DNA of 41,138 nt, taken from positions 178,168 through 219,305 of the forward strand of contig NW_003120924.1 in NCBI RefSeq assembly GCF_000003605.2, given 5' to 3'. The notes under the pieces are model-generated. The model was not told where the DNA came from and made no database searches. It saw only the letters and a list, made by a program, of their open reading frames with translations. Below, piece by piece: positions 1 through 10,429 of this stretch (positions within the stretch are counted from its first letter, which is position 1; each line of letters starts with the position of its first letter). Made by a program: the position numbers and the translations under genes. This DNA is from Saccoglossus kowalevskii. Lineage: Eukaryota; Hemichordata; Enteropneusta; Harrimaniidae.

Positions 1-354
1 ATATTCATCGCAATATGCTATGTTAGCGTCCGTGAATTTCTCCAAGGCTACCGGTGTTAGTGTTTTGTAAGTCCATCGGCCGCCTGACAATCGGGTTCGA
101 ACTGTCCGCGAAATAGTAGTGATTGAAACATTTTCTACAACTTCACCATGCTCATTGATATGGTCTGCAATAGCACGATACGTTATAGATGGTTGTAATC
201 TTTTCAAAGTTTCGATCAGCTCCAAGTCACCATCACCTAGCTTATGGTAAAAACCTCTGTTGCCCTTGCTTGATCTACAATGAACGGATCGCTGCCATAT
301 TTTACGAATGCCCCGATGTTTCAGCACCTCGTTTAAATTTTCTGCCCGTGTTAC
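1..354 (-). mobile_element. Transposase-like paired-type helix-turn-helix fragment (5' part, broken)
   Basis: Read on the minus strand, positions 354 to 1 are stop-free and give a protein with GNRGFYHKLGDGDLELIETL, then LQPSITYRAIADHI, then VSITTISRTVRTRL, then RWTYKTLTPVALEKFT. This is the layout of the paired-like helix-turn-helix part of IS630/Tc1-mariner-type transposases of invertebrates: a GNRGF linker, helices around the ITYRAIADHI and ISRTVRTRL segments, and a Lys/Thr-rich linker that normally leads into the DDE nuclease domain. The nuclease part would lie left of the window. The open frame has no ATG. The nearest plausible ATG (370-368) is in another frame and meets a stop after about 22 codons, so the copy looks frameshifted. 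The family is recognised from motif memory, not from a search. An exon of a domesticated gene is the alternative. Confidence 0.55.
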
Positions 355-434
355 TCACGTTACTGGCCATGTTTAGTAGTCAGCTGACGAGTTTGATGTG
401 CTCAGAAGCAGTGGGCGTGGTTTAACATTTTTAT

Positions 435-467
435 TTTGGCGCGTCAACCTTTTCAGTTTGGCGCGTC
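435..467. repeat. Two direct copies of TTTGGCGCGTC, 22 bp apart
   Basis: The 11-base string TTTGGCGCGTC occurs at 435-445 and again at 457-467 in otherwise AT-rich DNA. Each copy contains a match to the E2F-type consensus TTTSGCGC. They lie just outside the transposase-like frame, so they may be subterminal repeats of that element or ordinary regulatory sites. The sequence does not decide. Confidence 0.35.
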
Positions 468-803
468 GATGTTTTTGTTTGACAAGTTAGCTGACAGCTA
501 GTCAATTGATTGGGCCACGCGCACCGATGGCGGCGTCTTTTTTATTACGTTTTGAACACTTGCTTGACTTCCGCAGTAGCATCACCGAATGCAGTGGGTG
601 CAATAAAACTGTTTGATCGCATAAACAGAAAAGAGCGAGATTATCGCAGTATTTAAAAATGTAAAACGCACATACTACATTTGGAATGATCCGAGATGAA
701 CGCTAACCAGTTGTGTCTCTGACTCACTAATTTGCGTTTGAATTTCTAGAAATTTAGGTTTCGTTTGCGATTTGTAGATCATATCGTAATTCATGTGACC
801 TAC

Positions 804-968
804 TTAAAGCGAGGGAGTCGTCACCTACGCATGCGTCAGATGGCCATAGCGTGTCATTGTTTACAAACAAATGTCTACCTATGAGCCTTTGCATTTTTAG
901 TGTGTGTTGTTATCGTCGCTTGGGACTCGATTCCTGCACGTGCTCAGGTGACGACCCTCCCGCTTTAA
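804..968. mobile_element. MITE family A, copy 1 (165 bp, TTAA ends)
   Basis: The element starts TTAAAGCGAGGGAGTCGTCA and ends with the near-perfect inverted complement (GGTGACGACCCTCCCGCTTTAA, in two pieces). It shares its body with the copies at 10061-10225 and 19575-19698, including GGCCATAGCG, TTTACAAACAA and TTATCGTCGCTTGGGACTC, but lies in the opposite orientation to them. There is no coding capacity. The TTAA at both ends suggests a piggyBac-type target site, or that TTAA belongs to the terminal repeat. Confidence 0.8.
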
Positions 969-1149
969 TTCATGTATGATCTTCAATGCAAATCCCACTC
1001 TAGCATTAATATTCATATAACATAAGGGTATGTGTCATTAATATCTACATGTGTATGTAAGGTCGTTATGCTGTGTATATATCGTGATCCCGCGAGTTTC
1101 AAACGTGCATCAATCAAACATATTTTAACCAATTGCCGAACAGAACATA

Positions 1150-1357
1150 CTGTTAAAGGGGGTCATTATTCACTGGGTTTTAATTTTGCTTATTTCGCTG
1201 ACTGGAAAATGCGCTAAATTAAAACCCAGTGAATATGTAAAATTTAGCATAGAACACATTATCTGAATGATGAAACTGTGAAATTAAAACTCTCTGAATA
1301 TGCCTGAAATGGTAAATCAGTGAAATTTAAACCCAGTGAAAATTAGTCATTTTACAG
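1150..1357. mobile_element. 208-bp TA-flanked MITE (family E, copy 1)
   Basis: The element runs CTGTTAAAGGGGGTCATTAT to AGTCATTTTACAG and is flanked by TA dinucleotides (1148-1149 and 1358-1359), as expected of the Tc1/mariner superfamily. The same element, also 208 bp, lies inverted at 11217-11424. Inside it is a perfect 19-bp inverted repeat (1168-1186 with 1216-1234, core TTCACTGGGTTTTAATTT), and the CCCAGTGAA motif recurs near the right end, so it can form nested hairpins. It is non-coding. Confidence 0.85.
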
Positions 1358-2156
1358 TAGTGACAGTGGAAAGGTTTGATTACGTAAACAACATCCTCTT
1401 CCAACTTAGCGCCCATGCCCGCCCAAACGCCCCTCCCCCACACTTTTGAGGAATTTCCGTGTTCGGGTCATGTTTCACTAAGTGCCCACTTTTCCATACA
1501 CCCCAAATTAAACTGTCAAATCATTGAACATCGTCTTATTTTTCTGAAAAATGTCAGCGTTCATTGTGACTATGCTGAACAGGTAAACAACTTGCCCTGT
1601 TCATGGTCGTGAAAGGTGTTAAATACTTCATCCACACTCAGTTTATCATTTAAAAATTTCGAATCACCATTTAAAAAAAAAATTCAATTAATTCAATTCA
1701 TGTAATCAAAATCAATACATGTATTTCGTATGTAAAACATTAAACATGTATCTTGTTGTTGTGGTGCACATCATTTTGCAATTTTCTCTGAGATAAACTT
1801 TTTTTTATGCTAGCGGTTTTGTGACATTTTTTGAAAGTATGAAGACATTGAATTTTGTTTTTCAATTCAGTGTGAACCATCTTAATACATGTTTGTATGT
1901 GCATGTACAATAACAGTAAACACCGAACAAAATTGTTTTGCTTTTAAGTATTAAGCATCCATTTACACCCTTTAGGTTTTTGATCCAGAATTTTAAAACG
2001 TCTCTCCAAAAAATTGCCTGGCTGCACTAAAGCATGTCACAAGGATGATAAGTAACATTAACAAGACATATTCTACCTCAACTTTTAAATAGTCATCTCT
2101 TGTTATACTGCCCTCACATGGTCATATTGTGATTTACTTTGTTTTCTATTGTCTAG

Positions 2157-2363
2157 GTACCCTATGCCACTTCAGAGGTTCATTTAATGGAAGTTTTAGA
2201 AACCGTCTGTGATCAAATGAAAGACTATGCATTGCACACTGACCCAGACACAGATGAGAAATCATATATGCGATATAATAATAGAGAAAATGAGAAAGAT
2301 AAACCAATTACATTATCCAATGTTTCGATAAGTGCAGACGTATCAAAGGCATTACGAATAGCT
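2157..2363 (+). CDS. CNPY2: CNPY2-like coding exon (central), phase 0 in and out
   Basis: The acceptor is TTGTCTAG before 2157 and the donor is GTAAGT from 2364. The exon has 69 whole codons, from VPYATSEVHL through DVSKALRIA. The Val-Pro-Tyr-Ala start coincides with the conserved VPYARSE stretch of vertebrate CNPY2. The reading frame continues directly into the Cys codon of the next exon. Confidence 0.9.
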
Positions 2364-5300
2364 GTAAGTACCAGTTATGTACCTATCGTGTTATGACATG
2401 ATTTTATGTTGAGGTAATTGACAGTAGATCGTTCCCCACCCTTTGGATTTGATACATGATCATGTCCTTTGGATGTCGAATTTAACACTACTGTTAAAAT
2501 TGTTATAAAAATTGTCAAATTTGGATTTTTGGGTTCCCTTGTTGCTTAGCTACAAAAGTGCGAGGGGATACATTTATTAGTTCCCGTTCGGATGAAGTCA
2601 GAAAACGTGGACTTATAATTCGGTCTCCGTCTGCCTGTGCGTTCGTCTGTGCATCCGTCCAGAGTAATTTTTCAGAATCCTTTGGACCGATTCCGTTCAT
2701 TCTTTGCATGTGCCTAGTACTTTATGTGGAACATATGCACATGCAGTGGTTTAGCAATTCGATTCAAAATGGCAGCCATCTTGTTTTTTGAAAATGTTGT
2801 ATTTTGGACATGCTTTGTCAGTTTTCATTCAAATTTGGTACATAGATTATACATGTTAGGATAAATGTCTTCCGACCGTCCGTGCATCCGTTCGTCCGTC
2901 TGTGCATCCGGTCATTCGTCTGTCCGGAGTCATATTTGAGAATCCTTTCTTCCGATTCTGTTCATTCTTTGCATGTGCCTAGTACTTTATGTGGGACATA
3001 TGCACATGCAGTGGTTTAGCGATTCGATATATTGGACATGCTTTTTCAGTTTTCATTCAAATTTAGCATATATTTTAAACATGTTAGGATACATATCCAT
3101 GACAATTTGTTACAAAATCGGATCAAGGATGGCTGATTGCCAGCCATCTGACTTTTTGGCCTTACTGTTATAATTCCAAGATTTATGTACTATTTTCATT
3201 TTGTTTCATAATCAGATCAAAGATGGCCGAATAACGACTGTTTTTATTTTTGGCCATATTACTACCCATGTATAATTTTCATTGATATTTAGTATGTCAT
3301 AAATGGATACATGTACATGTCAATTCAATTTGCAATTTGATCAAATATGGCCAACTGGCGGCCATCTTGTTTGTTTAAAATGTGATAACTTGGCCATGCT
3401 TTCACTTGTGATCTAAGTGTGTTTTTCTTTGCTTTGTCTTAAACTGGAGGGGTCGTCACGCAACACATGTTCGAATTTGATGTAAATAAACAATCTGTTG
3501 TATACGCCACTTGGGACACGCTCGCGACAACTCCTCCACATTAATATGACGAGCACAAAGAGAACTTTACAAAATTTAACGAGGACTGTGTCATTTTCAA
3601 GACTTGTTGACTTTGATTCACTTTCGATTATCATGAGTTATAGACAGATATTTTGCTATTCCATCTTCAGTTTTGTTATCAATGTATTAATTCTGTATTT
3701 TGCCATCACTGTTACCTTTATAAATTTACAAAAATATGGAAAAACATGTTTTTTATTCATATGCACATTAAAGTGTATATAATTTATGCGTGTGATACCT
3801 CCGGGGTACGTACAGTTTGCGAAAACATTATGTATTCGCCGACTGTATCCGACTCGATACAAAAATGTTAACACCTTTCTTAAAATAGCGCCCCTTGTAA
3901 GTTATCTATTGATATGCTAATTTTGGTATATTCATCTACCAATTGTGTCTGAACTATGCTATCAGTGATTATTTGTTCACTGCCAAACCCAACGCAACTT
4001 TTTCACACCTATGGTGGGGATAAACAGATAAATGTACCCCGAACCTGTGGACCGAGTAGTATATCATCGGGTGGTTATAATGAACTGAAGCAAATTGGCT
4101 TATTAATGACTAAGAGTTAAGTCACCCCTCTTTATTTTGCTGGGGGCATACATGTATACCCAGCAATGTAGCAATCATGATACTCCTTCATAACAACTGG
4201 AACTTTGTGTCTTTGGTTTGTGGAAATCAATCCCACAAGCTTGTACAACTTTTATTGAGATTGTATAACTTTTTATAGATTTCTTTCTACATTTTCTTTC
4301 AGTGCGAAAATATAGTTGAGGACTACGAAGATGACATAATTCATTTATTTACAAATAAACAAAACAACATACACTATAAATTATGTGCTGATTCTGCAGG
4401 TAAGTTTGTTTGTAAACTAATGTTTTGTTTCTTCCACTGTCTCTGAAACTGTGCAATGTCACTCAACTGTGTTTAATTGCACAATCGAATCGTAAAAATA
4501 GGTTCAAGAAGTAAAAACTAACCAATATATTTAAAAAATCTGCTAAACTAGTAGGTTTTTGATTTTTTTTGGGTTTTTACAATTGTAAAATATCCACTAA
4601 ACAACCAATTCTTTCCACTGGTTGATTTCTGGAAACAGCGTCCTCTATGGTTGATTTTGTTATTTTCCAGAATTAAGGCAGAGAGTAGAAGAAGTTATCT
4701 TGAAGTTAAATCATAAAATTAAATTATTTGTGTTTTGTAAATCAGTTATTAATTATATTTTGATGTTAATTTTTCGTGAAATACAGAATTCAGATTTAGC
4801 TTCATTAATAATGAAAATAAATTCATGAGATTCTGCTCTGTCACTGTCAACCTGGAAATCCAGTGCAGAAAATGGATAAATATCAGTCTGATTAGTTCTT
4901 TTAATAGTTGTAATTTTAGTTATGATCACCTGTATTAAGAAATATTGCTATGTAAACATTTTTATAGAGTTACTGAAGAGTGCACTATTAGTGACAGTAT
5001 TACTCTTTTGTGTCAGTCTTTATAATTCACCGGTAGGTGCAAAATTTTGTATATTTTTTTGTATTATTTTGTACTTTGTATTTTTTTTTTAATATTGACC
5101 TAATAAATATAACTTTGTATTGGCTACACGTCTCAATCCAAATTTAAAAAAAAAAAATTGGAAATGAATATTGCACAAAAAGAGGTGAAAAAAATGTTTA
5201 GTTTTTCTACAATCTCATTTTTTTTTAATTTACGGTTTGCATATTTGGCCAAAAGTCCACTCAACTGTTTTTGTTGTTGTACTTGAAAATAAAACTATAG

Positions 5301-6655
5301 AAACATACACACAAATGAACACATTCAGTTTTAAAAAAAATAGCAAACGCATCACCATATAGTTTTTTCAAAAAAAAACCTTGGACTAGACACAGATCTT
5401 TTGGGGGGGGGGGGGGCTTTTTGGTTTATTTTTGATTTATGCATATTTTCGAAGTGTACCGCTATGTTCTCAATTATGCAGACTGCAGCTGTTGTACATT
5501 TCCACACCATGCATTCAGCTTGTTAATGGCAGTGTTTCCTCGTTGTTCAGCATGACTGACTCGCGCGGATGACAGTGTTTCAGTACTGGCTGATAAATAT
5601 TTGATGCGCAATCTAATTTTCTATGCTGCATTGCCTTTTTATGCTTGACTTCTCGTGGTCTTTTCTGCAACCTGCAAACCGTCATGGGAGTTGTCAAACA
5701 ACTAATTGTCCTAGTAAACTAATCCACCTTTTAAAGCACTGTCAAATATTTGTCCAAGTAATTATTATTGAATTGTTCAATTACATCACTTTACAACAGC
5801 AGTGATGGTCAATATATATTTAAATCTATAATAACCATCACAAAATGTATTCATAATTTTTTTTTTTAATTGAATTATTTTAAAAAGGATAAATAGTTGA
5901 AAGTTCAGTGGTCAGCCTTCATGTTGAAGCATGTACTTGTGTATCACATTTTTTTCAGCCACTTCCATCTTAGTTGCCATGGTAACATTCACGTAGAGGT
6001 CTTCATCATTGTGTAGGAATTGCACAGGCATCCGTAAGGAGTAACACTTTGATTTTGATCAAAAAGACAGGTTTTAATAATTTATAATAAAGCGACCAAT
6101 CAATCGAGCATGGATGGACCAGTACTGTTCATTGTACTAGTGTGCGACTGAACGTTATCACTTTGCATTAAACAATTTACTCTGAGTTTTGATGGTTGTC
6201 GTATCAACCAAGGGTTAGTGTGCGTTCTGGATTATTCAATAGTTCCATCGTGAATCTAATTCCTAATGTTTGTGTCTAAAGTCAAAAACAGTGTTAATTT
6301 TTGAAATGAAATTTTATGAAGAATTATTCACAGATATACAGTGTATACACCAAGGAAAAATGAAAAAAAATGTTGGACAATTCTGATCAACTTGTCATCA
6401 GATTTGTGTTTTTATTTCTTTTTCTTTTTCCACTTCTTTATTATTTTTGGGAAAATTTTGACAAAAGAAAAATTGTTGACAGCCATGTTTTAACTGATGT
6501 ATGCGATGTTAAACATGAATATATTTTTGGGGGCTGATTTTCAGTACTCACATTTTGAAACTATTCTATTTGTTGCAAATGTTCAATTCTGTTCTTTTTT
6601 TTCAGAATTATGCAATGATATGGAGGACACACCACCACCAAAAGATGAACTATAA
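2157..6655 (+). CDS. CNPY2: Canopy (CNPY2-like) ER saposin-fold protein, 3' three exons
   Basis: Three exons join in frame (2157-2363, 4303-4399, 6606-6655) to give 117 residues. They align with the C-terminal two thirds of animal CNPY2 (MSAP/Canopy), an ER-luminal saposin-like protein linked to FGF signalling and LDL-receptor/myosin-light-chain-interacting pathways. Recognisable blocks are VPYATSEVHLMEVLETVCDQ, MKDYALHTDP, the start of the second helix pair CENIVEDYEDDIIHLF, and KLCADSAELC. The four visible cysteines (VCDQ, ACEN, KLCA, ELCN) match four of the six saposin cysteines; the other two belong to the missing upstream exon. The protein ends PPPKDEL, a classical ER-retention signal. 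The signal peptide and first Cys pair are not found between 1 and 2156, so the 5' exon(s) lie outside the window. CNPY1 versus CNPY2 orthology is not certain. Confidence 0.9.
2556..3400. repeat. Degenerate tandem duplication with GGCxGCCATCTTG motif in a CNPY2-like intron
   Basis: Two copies of a roughly 190-bp block lie 266 bp apart. The string TTCTTTGCATGTGCCTAGTA, then TTTATGTGG and CATATGCACATGCAGTGG, occurs near 2700 and 2966. Both copies are followed by TTGGACATGCTTT and TTTTCATTCAAATTT. Short related pieces ending in GCCATCTTG or GCCATCTGA continue to 3376. CCGTCCGT-rich stretches separate the copies. It is intronic, with no coding capacity. Confidence 0.7.
3439..3536. mobile_element. 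MITE family B, degenerate copy
   Basis: Starts TTAAACTGGAGGGGTCGTCA, then TGTTCGAATTTGATGTAAATA and AACAATCTGTTGTATACG, matching the family B copy at 35969. The right end has decayed (CTCGCGACAACTCC). Confidence 0.55.
4303..4399 (+). CDS. CNPY2: CNPY2-like coding exon (penultimate), phase 0 in, phase 1 out
   Basis: A pyrimidine-rich tract and AG precede 4303, and GTAAGT follows from 4400. The exon encodes CENIVEDYEDDIIHLFTNK and then NNIHYKLCADSA, matching the CESIVEEYEDELIEFFS region of vertebrate CNPY2. It leaves one base (G) that is completed by the last exon to GAA (Glu). Confidence 0.9.
6606..6655 (+). CDS. CNPY2: CNPY2-like terminal exon encoding the KDEL tail
   Basis: The acceptor is TTTTTTTCAG before 6606. 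The exon reads ELCNDMEDTPPPKDEL and then TAA at 6653-6655. The C-terminal Lys-Asp-Glu-Leu is the KDEL-receptor retrieval signal. Vertebrate CNPY2 ends in HDEL after a longer spacer, so this tail is shorter and proline-rich. It is too short for a long-ORF scan but is fixed by splice phase and homology. Confidence 0.9.
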
Positions 6656-8284
6656 CAACGGAGCGTCAATTTCCACACAATGTCTCCTTGTTGTTTCGCA
6701 CAATTTCACTATGTCTTCACAATAGGTTGATTGCAATATATAAAATAAAGATTAAATTAGGTCACACTAGCATAAACATAATTGTCATGGTAATTGTTTG
6801 AGGGGGGTGCTGGATGCTCAATTAAAAAAAAAATCATGATTTTCTGTGTTTAGGGCATGAGGGTAAAGTATATTGTAATAATTGAGCAATAGTTTAGTCA
6901 TTCTTTGTAGTGTCTACTTTTCACTTTGTAACTTATCTTGTTGTTTCTTTTTTTCAACGTATATTTTGTATTAATGTTTTTTTTTTATATTGCACATTGT
7001 TGATCACATTGAATTATTATTTAATGTGAGCTAAAATGTTTCTTATGTAGGACGTATAATAGCACTCGTTTATCTTTGAACAATTTATAATGCAACTCTG
7101 TGCACAGACTATTATTAAATGTCTAAAAACAAAAATTTCATCAAATGAACACAGACTAGTTCTACAGTCCTATTAAATTGTTTTTAATTCACGATAAAAA
7201 ATAATTCGATGTGTTCATTAACATGCTGTATCAAACAACAGTATTACAGTCATTGCAATAATGGATTAATCACTAAATTAACAATATTGCCAGCTAATTG
7301 AAAAGCCATACAGCTGGACCTTGGAATGGACAGTTTGATTTTGGGTCATAACATTATCAAGAGGGGAGACAAGCTATATTGTGGGATGGACATAGTTGTT
7401 ATGTATATCAAAAATTCTTTTTGGTATCTCAGTGTAAATTTATGTATTTCTTGAAACCAGCTGCTGAGAGAAATCTTGATCAGATCAGGGAAACTAGTTT
7501 GTGCTGCGAGAGTAGTTGAAAAGATTGCCATTTTGACAAGAAGCCAAGCATTTAGTACAATTTATATTGTGGAAAATAAAACAGTAATGTACAGTTAGAT
7601 TTTTTTTAAATGAGTCAGCCATTGATGACTGCAACCAAAGTTAATATAAAGCTGCTCGATTCAGATATCTGCTTTCAGATTTACTTTCAAATAATTGTCA
7701 CAAAATCCAAAATATTAGCTTGTTTTCTCTGAGTAATACTGTTGAATCTTTCCTTTATATGTTATCTGAAAATGGTACATTATTTCAGTTGAAACTACTT
7801 AAAATAAAATCTCAGGTAATAAATAAAGGATTGAGTGTGCCATTTGCAGTAAATATAATGTGTACACTCTTGATAACAGAGGAACACTAAATCAACTGGG
7901 TATTCCAGTGCCAACTGGTATGGTTAGACAATGCAGAGGCGATGGCTAAGAAATTTATCATGGGAGGGGGGGAGGCCAATTTGCTGACTATGTTGGTGTC
8001 TTGGTGTTCCATCCAGGATTGCAATGTAATGTCGTCAGTTATTATCACATGTTATCAACCCCATGGCAACTTTCAAAAAGAAAGCCTACATTTTTACTAT
8101 TTAGAACATTTTGAAGTTTTTTTGTTGTTTTTTTTCATTCCATTTGTTGTGAACCTTTGAACTCATTATCTATGCTTGTATCATTCACTGTCCATCTCCA
8201 TAAACATTCGTATTTTGTACTCTCAATAAAACACTATTTTATCAAAAAACAGTTATGCTTTTATCTTCTTAGTTAATTTTTGTA
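6656..8284. other. Intergenic, no gene seen
   Basis: AT-rich sequence after the CNPY2-like gene. It contains homopolymer runs and many short frames that all look like chance. No RNA gene, repeat array or splice-supported exon was recognised. Confidence 0.5.
6744..6749 (+). terminator. Polyadenylation signal candidate of the CNPY2-like gene
   Basis: A canonical AATAAA lies 89 bases after the stop codon in an AT-rich 3' UTR. Another AATAAA at about 8225 could serve a longer 3' UTR. The choice needs transcript data. Confidence 0.5.
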
Positions 8285-8370
8285 TTAAAAGAAGATGGTT
8301 GTTGCACCACGCATGTGTGAGATTTGTGTTGATAAACATTGGTTTTGCCATTGTCCAATACACTCTTGGT
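8285..8370. mobile_element. MITE family B, decayed copy
   Basis: Begins TTAAAAGAAGATGGTTGTTG. It shares GCATGTGTGAGATTTGTGTT, then GATAAACATTG and CCATTGTCCAA, with the element at 17756 (GCATGTGCGACATTTGTGTT, then TATAAACATTG). Most differences are transitions at former CpGs. Confidence 0.5.
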
Positions 8371-8570
8371 GGCATGCATAAATGCAAGTTTTGATTTGAC
8401 TGCGTGGTCTGAAGTGTTCCAATAATTCCAAGTTGACCATTATTCATTAAGTCAAAATTGTTAGTGTTCAGACTTGCACAAAGATGCTACATCTGACCCT
8501 GAGTTCATTTTTACCCAGTTTGTTGACGAAGGAATAGTGGGCAATCTTTAATATATGTATGGTGTTCTTC

Positions 8571-9906
8571 AGTTTATGTCTTTTTTTTTTCTTTGACCAC
8601 TTGAATATTTGTTGTCTGAGCCCAAGCTGCCGTAAGTGAACAGGTCACGTGCCATTTTCTATGACTTGCACCCTCCAGTGACGAAGCGCTTCTATGACGT
8701 AAATAGGTCGTTAAAACCGTCGATATGGCGTTTTGATCTGATGAATTCGGTTGAAAATTAAGTTTTTGAGAGATTTTAATGTATTCTAGATTACGAATGA
8801 GTATACAACCAAACACAATGGTTGATTTGAACCACATTGCGTTCATACGTAATTTTATTCGTCACCGAATCGCGGGGTTTTCAACAAATCATCAGTCACA
8901 GGCACCCGCTGACCGTGATTGCTGATGAAAATAGAGATAACATAGTAAGCGAAACTGCGGATTGGTGTTGGCCATTAACCACGTAGATGCTACAGCCGAA
9001 TGCACTGACAGTGGCGATCCTATTAGTATGTGTTGCAACTCCGACACCTTCAATAAGTTCAGTCACGAAGCGTTTCTGTGACGTCAAAATACTAAGTAAC
9101 ATGTACTAGTATGAGTCTGCGTAAATCTCCATGCAACGTGGCGCTCCTTCAATTAGCCTGCCTGCGCTAAGAACTCTGGGATGGAAAGTAAGTGTGCGTG
9201 TCACAGCGAAAAGTGTAAGCGATTTTGTTCAAATCTTCTGGTCGTGTAGTGATCATTTAAAATAAAGCACATCTTTTAGAAACATGTTTTATTGATGAAC
9301 GCTCGCATATCAAAACAATATCAGCGCTGCGAACGGCCACTTTGCTCATCGTCGTCATAAAAACTCCCCGTCGCTAGAGGGAGACACTTTTAGTATTGTA
9401 GACTAAATTGCCATAAACATCATAACTGAGCACCTATCTATAGCACTGAGTATTGTAATTCTCTCAATAAGATTTTCAATAGCAGATCAGAACAGTGCCA
9501 ACACTGATAGGCCTTCATTTCAGCCATTTACGTCATTAAGGCTCTTTGACGCTAGAGGGCGCAACTTATAGCATACTAGTATTATATTATTACATAAAAT
9601 TACTGTGATGTACGATTCACAACTTTCCGATAAGCCAATGATAAAGAATGTCTTTGTAGTAGTTCAGTGAAGCGTTTTCTAGGACGTGCGAACAAGACTG
9701 GAGACCAGACACTATAGTGCTAAAAATAGCTGTTATATAGTGGTGCGTCAGTGTGAGATAACTGGCCATTTCATTTATAATATTGCTTTCTTTGGACATA
9801 ATACAATCTCGATTTGACAGTTCGTAGTAAAAGCTGATTCTGGTATCTCAACGCGATATTCCCCCATCAAAGATGATCGGCATTTTGACATTATGCTTTA
9901 CAAAAG
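8571..9906. repeat. Repeat-rich intergenic block with three copies of a GACGAAGCG...TGACGT motif
   Basis: Related strings occur at about 8673 (CAGTGACGAAGCGCTTCTAT then GACGTAAA), 9059 (CAGTCACGAAGCGTTTCTGT then GACGTCAAAA) and, more decayed, 9663 (CAGTGAAGCGTTTTCTAGGA then CGTG). These look like remnants of one dispersed element. No coding sequence is supported here. Confidence 0.4.
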
Positions 9907-9985
9907 AAAATTCAATATCAAATCGCTCGATTTTTGTGGCAAACATTCGATCCGCGCCTTCCTCGCGATACGCGAGATCTCACGG
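9907..9985. repeat. Dispersed repeat family C, copy 1
   Basis: The segment with CGATTTTTGTGGCAAACATTCG, read in pieces, CCGCGCCTTCCTCGCGA and the palindromic CGCGAGATCTCACG aligns end to end with 37737-37818, which has CGATTTTTACGGTAGACG, CGCGCGTCTTTCACG and CGCGAGATCTCGC. Boundaries are not clear. Confidence 0.45.
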
Positions 9986-10060
9986 AAGTCGTGGAAGTCG
10001 ATATGGTTTCAGTATACGTAGTCCGATTTTCGTTTCCATGTTGGGATTTTAATTTAATTA

Positions 10061-10225
10061 TTAAAGCGGGAGGGTCGTCACCTGCGCACGCGCAGGAATT
10101 GAGTCCCAAGCGACGATAACAACACACGCTAAAAACGCAAAGGCTCATGGGTAGACGCTTGTTTGTAAACAATACAACGCTATGGCCATCTGACGCATGC
10201 GCAGGTGACGACTCCCCTGTTTTAA
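10061..10225. mobile_element. MITE family A, copy 2 (165 bp, TTAA ends)
   Basis: Starts TTAAAGCGGGAGGGTCGTCA and ends with GGTGACGACTCCCCTGTTTTAA (given here in one motif of two parts). Its length equals that of the copy at 804-968, in reverse orientation. Each end carries a palindromic CGCA(C/T)GCGCAG core that matches the NRF1 consensus. It is non-coding; the short frames across it are incidental. Confidence 0.85.
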
Positions 10226-10429
10226 TGTTTTTTCTAGTAGGTGTTTTTTTTTAGAACAACTACTGTACTTAAAAATTACGTTTTTCCGATTGCGGAGCGA
10301 GCCAATTCTTTCCAGCTTCAGAGGATAACATCTATACGTTCATAGTATTAAAAATATCCTCGGTACCTGTTAGGGGGAAAAAAAACACTTTTCACACAAA
10401 TACCAAAAAGATAAAAATAAAAAAAAATA

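Noticed and set aside
80-110. GGTTCGAAC string resembling a tRNA B box
   Set aside because: It lies within the transposase-like coding frame and no A box or cloverleaf can be formed around it.
550-610. TECSGCNKT string as the missing CNPY2 first-cysteine exon
   Set aside because: It has a CxGC spacing but runs into a stop two codons later and has no donor or flanking similarity.
9934-10172. Frames across 9.9-10.2 kb on both strands
   Set aside because: They cover repeat C and the family A MITE and have no independent support.
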